Shown here one piece after another: positions 7,633-16,635 of a stretch of 41,355 bases of DNA. Position numbers and translations under genes: made by a program. Under the pieces are notes generated by a model, which saw only the letters and a program-made list of their open reading frames with translations, had not been told where the DNA came from and made no database searches. Position 1 is the stretch's first letter, and each line of letters opens with the position of its first letter. The stretch is taken from positions 1 to 41,355 of the forward strand of contig CAYWZW010000050.1 in the NCBI GenBank assembly GCA_964462945.1. Direction: 5' to 3'. Source of the stretch: GCA-020343675 sp964462945 (GTDB lineage Bacteria; Planctomycetota; Phycisphaerae; Sedimentisphaerales; Anaerobacaceae).

Positions 7633-9936
7633 ATGTGCAAATCGACCCTATATCTCGTTGCAGGCGTCGGCGCGACGTTAGTCGCCATCGCGACGGTCTG
7701 GCTGCTCCTCGTCCACGCCAACGCGCCCGGCACGGAAGATATATTGGCCCTTTATCAAGATGACGGCAAATACAGTAGCCTGACGATTCGCTACCCGCCC
7801 GACCAGACGCTCTTTCCCCCGGAAATCGTGCCCCCGACGTTCCACTGGGAAGGCGCCAGCCCAGGACCCAACACGTGGCTTATCACCATCAAGTTCCAGG
7901 ATGATGACGGCCGTATGAATGTCGTCATCCATGAACCTAAGTGGACGCCCGGGCAGGAACAATGGGAGGTCATAAAAAAGAGGTCTCTCGAAAAAGACGC
8001 CCAGGTCACCATTTTAGGTGTCACTCACCGGGTATCGACAAGAATTCTATCGGCGGGCCAAATCACCATCAGAACGTCGAAAGACCAGGTCGGCGCCCCA
8101 GTGTTCTACCGGGAGGTGAACCTGCCTTTCGTTGACGCCGTCAAAGACCCCTCGCGTATTCGGTGGCGTTTCGGCGCTATTTCTTCGCCACAGCAGCCTC
8201 CGATTGTCCTGGAGAACTTGCCGGTCTGCGGAAACTGCCACTCGTTTTCCGAGCAAGGTGAAATCCTCGCGATGGACGTGGATTATGCCAACAGCAAAGG
8301 GTCATACGTTATCACGCGGGTCGCAGAGCAAATGCTTTTAGCGACGAGCGACATTATTACATGGAATGACTACAAGAAAGAAGATGAGGAACAGACCTTT
8401 GGCTTGCTTTCTCAGGTCTCGCCGGACGGCAGGGTCGTAGTCAGCACGGTGAAGGACAAGTCTGTCTTTGTCCCGATGCCGCCCCTGGCTTTCTCCCAGC
8501 TCTTTTTCCCCGTCAAAGGCATCCTGTGCTCTTATGACAGGCAGACGCATGCTTTTCAGTCTTTGCCCGGGGCGGACGATCCGCAGTACGTCCAGAGCAA
8601 TCCGAGCTGGAGCCCCGATGGTAAATACATCGTCTTTGCCAGAGCCGAAGCATACGATCTCAAGGATACAAAGGGTGGGGGCAAAGTGCTCTTGACCCGC
8701 GAAGAGTGCAAGGAATTTACCGAAGACGGAAGACCGTTTTTGTTCGACTTGTACAGGATTCCATTTAACGATGGCAAAGGCGGCCAAGCCGAGCCGATTG
8801 AAGGCGCTTCCAATAACGGAATGAGCAATTTCTTCGCGAAATATTCGCCCGACGGCAAATGGATTGTGTTCTGCAAAGCCAAGAGCTATATGCTGCTCCA
8901 GCCCGACAGTGAGCTTTACATCGTCCCGGCTGAAGGGGGCGAGGCCAGAAGGCTGCGCGCCAATACCAGCCGGATGAACTCCTGGCATAGCTGGTCGCCG
9001 AACGGCAAGTGGCTGGTGTTCTCCTCGAAAGCCAATTCGGACTACACGCAGCTTTTCCTCACTCACATCGACGAACAGGGAGATAGCAGCCCCGCCGTGC
9101 TGCTGGAGCGCTTCACCGCACCGGACAGGGCCGCAAATATCCCTGAGTTCGTCAACGCCCCGCCCACGGCGATCAAAAAAATCCGTGATGAATTTTTGAA
9201 CGATTATTCGTTTGTCAGGGCCGGGAATGAGTTCTTCAAGGCCGGCGATACGGACAACGCAATACAAGAGTACGCAAATGCGCTGGAGCTGAATCCGGAC
9301 AACTTTGAAGCACACCTCAAGCTCGGCTTTCTTCTCTACAACGCCAAGAAAATACATAAGGAGGGAATGGCACATTACCAGAAAGCCATACAGCTTGACC
9401 CGAGCGACCCGCGCATCCACCACGACCTGGGTATGGCGCTGCTGCACCAGAGACAATTCGACCAAGCCACCGGCTATCTCTCGGAGGCTTTGAAGCGTAT
9501 GCCTAACGGCCTCGACACGCAATACAACGCCGTTGACATGCACCATAACCTCGGACTGGCGTTCTTTCACGCCGGAAAGTCGCAAGAAGCGATAGCCCAT
9601 TTCTCCGAGGCGATACGTCGTGACCCGAACAAAGCCGAGGCTCACTACAGCCTGGCCTTGGCGCTGGCCGCTCAGAGAGACCTCGACGGGACGCTCAAGC
9701 ATTACGCAAAGGCCGTGCAACTAAAACCGGCCATTGACACGTCGCCGGCGCTGCATCACCTGATCGGGATGAATTACGCTGAGGCGCGCCGATTCCGCGA
9801 AGCCGTTCTATCGGCAGAAAAGGCACTCAAGCTCGCCGGCGCCGGCACCGATGAGAAGCTCGTAGAGGAAATCACCAAGTGCCTTGAACTCTACAAACAA
9901 GCAGATAATTCCTCAAGAAGAAACGGTAACGAGTAA
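7633..9936 (+). CDS. Membrane-anchored CXXCH / PD40 propeller / TPR protein, copy 1
   Basis: A 767-aa protein. Residues 7-27 are a hydrophobic anchor or uncleaved signal, so the bulk should be periplasmic. An N-terminal beta-rich region (about 35-195) ends at CGNCH (C199-H203), a CXXCH motif of the kind that carries covalent heme c. TolB/PD40-like blades follow (NPSWSPDGKYIVF, AKYSPDGKWIVF, HSWSPNGKWLVF), then about five or six TPRs (about 530-760). PD40 and TPR regions usually mediate binding rather than catalysis. The second half of the CXXCH neighbourhood (FSEQGE) shows no further heme motif or obvious distal ligand. A paralogue begins 20 bp downstream, so the two are probably co-transcribed. 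Function unknown; a redox-linked scaffold or sensor is one possibility. Confidence 0.8.
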   Translation: MCKSTLYLVAGVGATLVAIATVWLLLVHANAPGTEDILALYQDDGKYSSLTIRYPPDQTLFPPEIVPPTFHWEGASPGPNTWLITIKFQDDDGRMNVVIHEPKWTPGQEQWEVIKKRSLEKDAQVTILGVTHRVSTRILSAGQITIRTSKDQVGAPVFYREVNLPFVDAVKDPSRIRWRFGAISSPQQPPIVLENLPVCGNCHSFSEQGEILAMDVDYANSKGSYVITRVAEQMLLATSDIITWNDYKKEDEEQTFGLLSQVSPDGRVVVSTVKDKSVFVPMPPLAFSQLFFPVKGILCSYDRQTHAFQSLPGADDPQYVQSNPSWSPDGKYIVFARAEAYDLKDTKGGGKVLLTREECKEFTEDGRPFLFDLYRIPFNDGKGGQAEPIEGASNNGMSNFFAKYSPDGKWIVFCKAKSYMLLQPDSELYIVPAEGGEARRLRANTSRMNSWHSWSPNGKWLVFSSKANSDYTQLFLTHIDEQGDSSPAVLLERFTAPDRAANIPEFVNAPPTAIKKIRDEFLNDYSFVRAGNEFFKAGDTDNAIQEYANALELNPDNFEAHLKLGFLLYNAKKIHKEGMAHYQKAIQLDPSDPRIHHDLGMALLHQRQFDQATGYLSEALKRMPNGLDTQYNAVDMHHNLGLAFFHAGKSQEAIAHFSEAIRRDPNKAEAHYSLALALAAQRDLDGTLKHYAKAVQLKPAIDTSPALHHLIGMNYAEARRFREAVLSAEKALKLAGAGTDEKLVEEITKCLELYKQADNSSRRNGNE

Positions 9937-9956
9937 CTGCCGGCCTGGAACTGCCT

Positions 9957-12551
9957 ATGCGCAAGTCGCTCATTCATCTGGTTGTGGGTATCAGCGTGAC
10001 ATCGCTCGCTGCTGCAGCGGTCTTACTGCTGGTCCTCTGCACGCGTGAGCCCAGCGCAGAAGATGTATTAGCTGTATATCAGGATGATGCCGGATACGGC
10101 AGCTTGACAATTCGCTACCCGTTAGACCAGACGCTTTTTCCCCCGGAAATCGTGCCCCCGACGTTTCGCTGGGAGGATACGAGCGCCGGCTCCGACTCCT
10201 GGCTTGTCACCATCAGCTTCCAGGACGATAAGGGCCGCATGAATGTCCTCACCCACGAACCTAAGTGGACGCCCAAGCCGGAGCAGTGGGAGACCATAAA
10301 GGAAAGGTCACTGGAAAAAGACGCCCAGGTTACTATCTTGGGTGTCACTCGCCGGATATCGACAAAAATCCGCTCAGCAGGCCGAATTACAATCAGAACC
10401 TCGAAGGATCAGGTCGGTGCCCCAGTGTTCTACCGTGAAGTGAACCTGCCTTTCGCTGACGCCGTCAAGGACCCCTCGCGTATTCGGTGGCGTTTTGGCG
10501 CTATTTCTTCGGCACAGCAGCCTCCCATCGTCCTGGAGAATCTGCCGGTCTGCGGAAACTGCCACTCGTTTTCAACGGACGGCAAAACAGTTGGGCTTGA
10601 CGTGGATTACGCCAACGACAAAGGCTCATACGCTATTGCCCAGGTGGCAGAACAAATGGTTCTGGACAACGACGCAATCATAACGTGGAGCGATTACCGA
10701 AGGAACGACAAGGAAGAAACGTTCGGCCTGCTTTCTCAGGTCTCGCCGGACGGCAGGGTCGTGGTCAGCACGGTGAAGGATAAGTCTGTTTTCGTTCCAA
10801 GACCGGACCTGGCTTTCTCCCAGCTCTTTTTTCCATTCAAAGGCATCCTGGCTTTGTATGACAGGAAGACCCACAGCTTCCAGGCGTTGCCCGGAGCGGA
10901 TGACCTGCAATATGTCCAGAGCAATCCAACCTGGAGCCCCGATGGCAAGTACATCGTGTTCGCCAGAGCCAAAGCATACGACCTCAAGCGCCCTGCCGCC
11001 GACGGCAAGGTGCTGTTGAGCCCCGAAGACTGCAAGGAGTTCCTCGAAGAGGGAAAGCCGTTTCTGTTCGATCTGTACAGGATTCCATTTAACGACGGCA
11101 AAGGCGGCCGGGCCGAGCCGATTGAAGGCGCTTCCAATAACGGGATGAGCAATTTCTTCGCGAAGTATTCGCCCGACGGCAAATGGATTGTGTTCTGCAA
11201 AGCCAGGAGCTATATGCTGCTTCAGCCCGACAGCGAGCTTTACATCATCCCGGCTGAGGGGGGCGAGGCCAGAAGGCTGCGCGCCAATACCAGCCGGATG
11301 AACTCCTGGCATAGCTGGTCGCCGAACGGCAAGTGGCTGGTGTTCTCCTCGAAAGCCAATTCGGACTACACGCAGCTTTTCCTCACTCACATCGACGAAC
11401 GGGGAGACAGCAGCCCCGCCGTCCTGCTGTCCCATTTTACCGCCCCTGACAGGGCCGCCAATATCCCCGAATTCGTCAATGCCGCGCCTGCAGCGATTAA
11501 GAATATCCGCGAGCAATTCGTGGACGACCATTCCTTTGTGAGAGCCGCAAATGAGCTGCTCAAAGCCGATGATTTCGACGGGGCGGAGCGGCAGGTCAGA
11601 AAGGCGCTCGAGCTGAATCCGAGCAACCCCCAAGCGCACTACACCTTGGCGTGTATCCTCGAACGCAAAGGTATGCTCGACGAGGCAACATCCCACTTGT
11701 CGGAGGCGGTGCGGCTTGACCCGAACTATGCCGATGCACATTACAACCTCGCTCAGGCGATGCTCCGCGCCGGGAAGCTCGACGAGGCGATCAGGCATCT
11801 GTCTGTGATCGTGCAGCGTGAGCCGGACCACGCCAAAGCCCAACAGAGCCTGGGCGCGATATTGCTCACGAAGGGGATGCTCGAGGACGCCGAGTCCCAC
11901 TTGTCTGAGGCGGTACGCCTTGACCCAAACAACGCCGATGCGCGCTACAACCTCGCCCAGGCAATGTTGCGCCAGGGAAAAGCCCATGAGGCTACGCAAC
12001 ATCTATTGGAGGCGGTGCGGCTCAAGCCCGACGATCCGGATGCGCACTATCAGCTCGGCCTGGCGCTGGCTCAGCAGGAGAAAGCGGATGAGGCGATCCG
12101 GCACTGGTCGCAGGCGGTACAGTTGAGACCCGATTTTGTCGAGGCACGCTCCAATCTCGGCGTCGCACTGGCTCGCCAGGGAAAGTTCAATGAGGCGACC
12201 GGCCATTGGCTGCACGTGGTGCGCCTCGATCCGAACAATGCCGAGGTCCATTATATGCTCGCCACCGCGCTGGCCTCCCTGGGGAAGCTCGAGCAGACCC
12301 TCGAGCATTACGGCAAGGCCGTGCGGCTCAAACCGCAAATCGACACGTCACCGAGGCTGCATGACCTTCTCGGCATGAACTACGCCAGGGCGGGCCGGTT
12401 CCGGGAGGCCTTCTTGTCCACCCAGAAGGCGTGCGATCTGGCTCGTGCCGCGGGAGATGAAATGCTCGCTCGACACATCGAGCAGCGATTGGAGCTCTAT
12501 AAGCAGAACAAGCCTTCAGAGGATTCCTCGACAAGAAACAACCAGGAGTGA
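9957..12551 (+). CDS. Membrane-anchored CXXCH / PD40 propeller / TPR protein, copy 2
   Basis: An 864-aa paralogue of the preceding protein with the same order: hydrophobic segment (about 8-28), beta-rich region, CGNCH at exactly the same residues (199-203), three clear SPDGK/SPNGK PD40 blades, then a longer TPR array of about eight or nine repeats (about 530-850). The extra length lies in the TPRs: two LSEAVRLDPN-type units sit 204 bp apart (about 11697 and 11901), which suggests an internal two-repeat duplication. A 142-bp block (11259-11400) is identical to copy 1. No strong ribosome binding site precedes ATG 9957, so coupling to copy 1 is likely. An intrinsic terminator follows the stop codon directly. 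Confidence 0.8.
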   Translation: MRKSLIHLVVGISVTSLAAAAVLLLVLCTREPSAEDVLAVYQDDAGYGSLTIRYPLDQTLFPPEIVPPTFRWEDTSAGSDSWLVTISFQDDKGRMNVLTHEPKWTPKPEQWETIKERSLEKDAQVTILGVTRRISTKIRSAGRITIRTSKDQVGAPVFYREVNLPFADAVKDPSRIRWRFGAISSAQQPPIVLENLPVCGNCHSFSTDGKTVGLDVDYANDKGSYAIAQVAEQMVLDNDAIITWSDYRRNDKEETFGLLSQVSPDGRVVVSTVKDKSVFVPRPDLAFSQLFFPFKGILALYDRKTHSFQALPGADDLQYVQSNPTWSPDGKYIVFARAKAYDLKRPAADGKVLLSPEDCKEFLEEGKPFLFDLYRIPFNDGKGGRAEPIEGASNNGMSNFFAKYSPDGKWIVFCKARSYMLLQPDSELYIIPAEGGEARRLRANTSRMNSWHSWSPNGKWLVFSSKANSDYTQLFLTHIDERGDSSPAVLLSHFTAPDRAANIPEFVNAAPAAIKNIREQFVDDHSFVRAANELLKADDFDGAERQVRKALELNPSNPQAHYTLACILERKGMLDEATSHLSEAVRLDPNYADAHYNLAQAMLRAGKLDEAIRHLSVIVQREPDHAKAQQSLGAILLTKGMLEDAESHLSEAVRLDPNNADARYNLAQAMLRQGKAHEATQHLLEAVRLKPDDPDAHYQLGLALAQQEKADEAIRHWSQAVQLRPDFVEARSNLGVALARQGKFNEATGHWLHVVRLDPNNAEVHYMLATALASLGKLEQTLEHYGKAVRLKPQIDTSPRLHDLLGMNYARAGRFREAFLSTQKACDLARAAGDEMLARHIEQRLELYKQNKPSEDSSTRNNQE

Positions 12552-12595
12552 CGCCGATCCACTGAGCCAGGAGCTTTTTCAATCGGCGCCTTTTT
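12552..12595 (+). terminator. Intrinsic terminator of the CXXCH/TPR gene pair
   Basis: CGCCGAT (12552-12558) pairs with ATCGGCG (12582-12588). The loop contains a smaller AGC/GCT stem, and TTTTT follows at 12591-12595. It starts right after the TGA of the upstream gene. Confidence 0.75.
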
Positions 12596-12679
12596 AGGCT
12601 TGATTTTTGCACGCACCACGCTTAGAATACCCGGCCAACAATGAAGTTTCTAACAGAGTGAAGGATAGCACGCTAAGAA

Positions 12680-13846
12680 ATGACTGCAAGATTTGAAACG
12701 CGCAGCATCCAATCGGGCTTAAGCACTGAAATCTACATTTCCGCTACACCCAGCGGAGAAATGCCGCTGCAAGACCAGGCGCAAGAGATCTTCTTGGGTA
12801 TCCACGACATGCTACGTTCGAACAAAGCGTGCATTCTCCAGGAGCGGGTCTTTTCAACCCAAACAGCGGTGGAGGCCCTTCGCCGGGCACGCTCCCGGGC
12901 TTACGGTGACTTGGATGATGGAGTCGCTCCGAGCTTTTTGGCGGCTTCGGAGGGCTTGTCCGGGCCGATTGCCGGCGTGCAGGTCCACGCCGTCAGCGGT
13001 GGCGACAGACCCCAGGTGGTCGATTTGGAGGGTGATCTCTGCGGACGAATCCTTCGCGTGCCGGGCCGGGCATATCTCACACTCTCGTGTATCGGTGTCG
13101 CGGACATCCTGCCCGCGATTCGAGGGCGGGACGCCCTCGACACGAATGAAGCCGCCGCACAGGCCCGGGCAATGATGGAGAAGGCCGAAGCAGCACTCAA
13201 AAAATTCGGCGCCGATTTCCGTTCGGTGCCTCGCACGTGGATGTGGCTAAAGGATATTCTCTCCTGGTACGACCAGTTCAATCGCGTTAGAACAGGATTC
13301 TTCACTGAGCGGGGCCTCATTGGAGCCGGAACGCGCCAATCCATGCCCGCCAGCACCGGCATCGGCCTCGGACCGGCTGACGGCGGCCACTGCGCGATGG
13401 ACCTGATCGCCGTCCTCGAACCGGCTGACTGCACGCAGTACCTTCAGGTAACAGGGAAACAGCACTGTGCCCTGGAGTACGGCTCAGCGTTCTCGCGGGC
13501 CGCCAGCAGCATCATGCCGGCCGGCCCGGCTGTGTTCGTCTCCGGAACCGCCTCCATCGACGCCGGCGGAGCAACCACACATATCGGCGACCCAGCGGGC
13601 CAGATCAATGCGACCATAGAAAATGTTTGCGCCGTTCTGGCGGAGATGCACTGCACCGATGACGACGTGGTGCAGGTAATCGCCTACTGCAAAACAATCG
13701 AGGTCGAGAAGGTATTCAACTCTATCAAAGAAAAGCTCGCCTGGCCCGCCAGACGGACGGCGGGCTGGCCCTGGCTGACGGTCTTATGCGACATCTGCCG
13801 TCCCGACCTGCTCTTCGAGATCGAAGCCACCGCCATGCCTAGGTAG
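12680..13846 (+). CDS. RidA/YjgF-chorismatase-like family protein
   Basis: A 388-aa soluble protein without signal peptide or membrane segment. The central WLKDILSWYDQFNRVRTGFF followed by SMPASTGIGL resembles the FkbO/Hyg5-type chorismatase (chorismate lyase-like) branch of the RidA/YjgF fold. The C-terminal part (FVSGTASIDAGGATTHIGD, then QINATIENVCAVLAEM) is typical of RidA-type domains. Known chorismatases hydrolyse chorismate; RidA proteins deaminate reactive enamines and imines. I cannot tell which applies, and no menaquinone or aromatic pathway genes are adjacent. ATG 12680 has only a distant GAAGGA. It sits alone between a terminator and the convergent sensor gene. Confidence 0.6.
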   Translation: MTARFETRSIQSGLSTEIYISATPSGEMPLQDQAQEIFLGIHDMLRSNKACILQERVFSTQTAVEALRRARSRAYGDLDDGVAPSFLAASEGLSGPIAGVQVHAVSGGDRPQVVDLEGDLCGRILRVPGRAYLTLSCIGVADILPAIRGRDALDTNEAAAQARAMMEKAEAALKKFGADFRSVPRTWMWLKDILSWYDQFNRVRTGFFTERGLIGAGTRQSMPASTGIGLGPADGGHCAMDLIAVLEPADCTQYLQVTGKQHCALEYGSAFSRAASSIMPAGPAVFVSGTASIDAGGATTHIGDPAGQINATIENVCAVLAEMHCTDDDVVQVIAYCKTIEVEKVFNSIKEKLAWPARRTAGWPWLTVLCDICRPDLLFEIEATAMPR

Positions 13847-13847
13847 G

Positions 13848-13896
13848 GGGCAACCCTGTGTGGTTGCCCTGAGCAGGCAGGCCCAGTTTCTGCCTG
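13848..13896. terminator. Two back-to-back hairpins between convergent genes
   Basis: GGGCAACC/GGTTGCCC (13848-13869, 6-nt loop) and CAGGCAG/CTGCCTG (13874-13896, 9-nt loop) fill the whole gap between the stop codons at 13846 and 13897. Neither has a T-run, so they may act as mRNA ends or bidirectional roadblocks rather than classical terminators. Confidence 0.45.
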
Positions 13897-16608
13897 TTAT
13901 GGCCTGTTGATACCGAGCTTTTCAAGTTGCTCCGCTGATCTGAATAATACCATACTGTTACCGAACAAAGCGTTTGTGCCACTCCCCATAGTCAGCAGTG
14001 CTCTATCATAAGCGATGGGGCTCTCGATTAGTCCAGCTATCGGTTTTCCTTTTCCGAGGTACACCACGTTCTGAACAATCCATTCAAACTCTTGCTTATC
14101 CCTTAGATAGGACTCTACCTGACTAATTGTATCTGGGTACCTGTCTTGATGGTCGTTTGCGTAGATTAGCAGCGCTTTACCTAAACGCGACAGAATAGAG
14201 GCTGATATGACACGGTCTGCTATGTCCGAACCTCGCTTTGATTCCTGAGACAAAGCATCGCTTTCGTCAGCGGTTCTGTCGAGCTCTTTAGTCAAACTCA
14301 TCAATTCAGCAACATCATCGTCGGTAAGCTTGAGATACTGCGTATTCGTGCTGTCTCTTCTAACATAGACAACGCTAATAAAGCCTTTGTGTCCCTCCGA
14401 TATCGCACCTCCTCTGGTAGGACGTGGCTCGTTGTTAATCCTCAGTATCTCGGCTATCATCTCCCGCACATTGAGTATTTTCTTGTTTCCGACTATCCAG
14501 AAGAAATACCCTTCGCGCAACTCACCGACGCCCAGCCGTTCATAGTTCTTTCCAGGGTCCAGAATGACTACACCATCGAGAGCCGGAGGCAAGTCGTATA
14601 TCTCCTTAATCTCAGGTGTAATGTCCGCCACTTTCATGCCGAGCATGGTAACTGTTTTGAGTGGTGCTTTAGGCTCAACAGTTTCACACTTGAGGATTAC
14701 CTCTTTATCCTTGTCAACCAGAACGAGCGGCATCTTGGCCTTTTGTTTGAGACTCATAGCATGAGCGTATAGGGTCAGTGCTTTCCTCTCAGGCAAACCA
14801 GCCAACCGGAAACGCCCATTCTGGTCCGTCTTACTGCTTCTGAGAACAATCGGTCCATCCATTGCCTCCACCGTAGTTTGACCAACAGGTTTTCCATTTG
14901 TATCCAAAACCATGCCGCTTGCAACCAAACCGCGAGGCATCTGCACATTCAGCGACCTAAATTGCTCTGGTGTCATCTTGTAGATGTCCTCAATAGTAAC
15001 GGTCTTGGCAGTCTCAACCGTGAAGACCAACTGTCCCCTCTCGTCCTTGCGTTTGTTCGCCGGGACCGGATAATCAAATATCTCGAATCGGCCGTTCTGG
15101 TCCGTCACAGTTCGCGCAATATCACTGTAGCCTCCATCATACTGCATAGTAGCCTTAACCTGTACGCCCGCAAAAGGCTGCCCGTTATGGTATTTGACAA
15201 CTCCCGCAATATACAGCGCTGACGGCAGCCGAATTAAAAAATCGGCTTGTTGAGCGGGCTGTACGGGAACTTTTGCCAAGCGAAAGTCCCCGCCTGCGCG
15301 GAAGGTCCCCGCCGCGGAACGGTATCCGGGCAAAAATACATCCAGTGAGAGATCAGCAGCATTCTCACCTAAAGGTACATCAATCCTGAATTGTCCGTTA
15401 TGGTCGGTGCGTCCTTCATAAATCGTGTGCTGTGCCGAGCCACGGACTTGCCTCATAAACCTCATATCGGTCGCAGGCACGGCCACTCGGACGAGCGCGC
15501 CAACAAGTGCTTCTCCAGTCTGCTCTGATACGACCTGGCCCGTAACAGTGACCTGCACTTGTCTGTTCCCGGCGTTCTCTGCTCCCTCCATTCGTTTGGT
15601 TAAAGCAACTGTTGTTGGTACAGCCAAGACAGCTACCAGCAGCGAAACAATAATAGCCCTCCAGCTTGGGCGTTTGTAGAATTTTTTTCCTGGTCTCAAC
15701 ATGGTTTTTATCCTTTCCTCGATATTTTTCACCGGACCGGCTATGGCCAACGACGGCACGGGCCGGGTCGATTCGTACTCAGAAATCAATATGTTCACAA
15801 TTGCGCTACTATACTCTTTAGCTTTGGCACCCAGACGAGCGATGGCCATTTCATCACAGCATTTCTCACGCTCGGCACGGATTTTTCTGTTCGCCCACCA
15901 GACAAGCGGATGGAACCAGAAAGCGGCCTGGGCCATGATCTGCAGGAGATTGACCGCGGCATCGAAACGAAGGATGTGGCTTAGCTCGTGGCCCAAGACG
16001 CCTCTACGATGCTCGGTGTTATTGGCCTTAACGAAGTTGGCCGGCAGATAAATCCCGCCGCGAAGCAGACCCCAGACGAATGGCTGGCCTATACCTTCAA
16101 CCAGCCAGAGCTTTGGCGAAATCCGAACGCCGAGGCTGGAGAATAGGTCCTCAATCTCGCCTTGCAGTCCGGCTGGGAGGGGCTTTCGCTCTCGCCTGAG
16201 CCAAAACTCGGTCCGAAGCGCCTTTGCCGCAGCCACAAGAACGAACATAATAACGCCCACAATCCAGCCGACGGCGAGCCACTGGCTGATTGTAAATCTG
16301 GGTGCATGCTCCACAAGAGCCGGGGCCGGCGGCGCCTCCGGCGCAGAGATTTCGATGGATTCGACCGGCATGGGTTGGTTCGGCGGTAACACAATCATCA
16401 TTCGTTCATCGGACAAGACCAGCAGCGGAACGGTAAGCAAAGGCGGCACCAGACATTTGGCTAAGACAATCAGCCAGAGCAAATAGCGAACGTGTGCGCT
16501 TCTATTCTTCAGCGCCAGAGTTACCGCTGCTACTACCGCTACAAGGACGGCTATCTGCCAGCTTTGGGTCAGCAGATAATTCGTGATTTGGGCCAGGTAA
16601 CTGTCCAT
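13897..16608 (-). CDS. BlaR1-type M56 metallopeptidase sensor with carboxypeptidase-regulatory-like and PDZ-like domains
   Basis: A 903-aa membrane protein. Helices lie at about 16-32, 42-65, 108-130 and 317-336. The cytoplasmic zinc peptidase has HELSH (207-211), with a probable third ligand in EREKCCDE (246-252). In known BlaR1/MecR1 systems this protease triggers loss of the BlaI/MecI repressor. Instead of a penicillin-binding sensor domain, the outer part has three carboxypeptidase-regulatory-like modules (about 352-460, 464-545, 559-640), a PDZ-like region (about 654-725) and a C-terminal segment with RLGKALLIYANDH (808-820), a style I associate with planctomycete secreted proteins. It lies 27 bp behind its repressor gene. 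The inducing signal is unknown and need not be a beta-lactam. Confidence 0.8.
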   Translation of the reverse strand: MDSYLAQITNYLLTQSWQIAVLVAVVAAVTLALKNRSAHVRYLLWLIVLAKCLVPPLLTVPLLVLSDERMMIVLPPNQPMPVESIEISAPEAPPAPALVEHAPRFTISQWLAVGWIVGVIMFVLVAAAKALRTEFWLRRERKPLPAGLQGEIEDLFSSLGVRISPKLWLVEGIGQPFVWGLLRGGIYLPANFVKANNTEHRRGVLGHELSHILRFDAAVNLLQIMAQAAFWFHPLVWWANRKIRAEREKCCDEMAIARLGAKAKEYSSAIVNILISEYESTRPVPSLAIAGPVKNIEERIKTMLRPGKKFYKRPSWRAIIVSLLVAVLAVPTTVALTKRMEGAENAGNRQVQVTVTGQVVSEQTGEALVGALVRVAVPATDMRFMRQVRGSAQHTIYEGRTDHNGQFRIDVPLGENAADLSLDVFLPGYRSAAGTFRAGGDFRLAKVPVQPAQQADFLIRLPSALYIAGVVKYHNGQPFAGVQVKATMQYDGGYSDIARTVTDQNGRFEIFDYPVPANKRKDERGQLVFTVETAKTVTIEDIYKMTPEQFRSLNVQMPRGLVASGMVLDTNGKPVGQTTVEAMDGPIVLRSSKTDQNGRFRLAGLPERKALTLYAHAMSLKQKAKMPLVLVDKDKEVILKCETVEPKAPLKTVTMLGMKVADITPEIKEIYDLPPALDGVVILDPGKNYERLGVGELREGYFFWIVGNKKILNVREMIAEILRINNEPRPTRGGAISEGHKGFISVVYVRRDSTNTQYLKLTDDDVAELMSLTKELDRTADESDALSQESKRGSDIADRVISASILSRLGKALLIYANDHQDRYPDTISQVESYLRDKQEFEWIVQNVVYLGKGKPIAGLIESPIAYDRALLTMGSGTNALFGNSMVLFRSAEQLEKLGINRP

Positions 16609-16635
16609 TTTCGCCTCTCCGAAGGAATATAGTGA

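Noticed and set aside
8338..9720. Long minus-strand frame opposite CXXCH copy 1
   Set aside because: Antisense shadow of a clear protein with PD40 and TPR motifs; the mirrored frame has no recognisable domain.
10626..12002. Long minus-strand frame opposite CXXCH copy 2
   Set aside because: It mirrors the sense protein and resembles the shadow of copy 1, as expected from paralogy.
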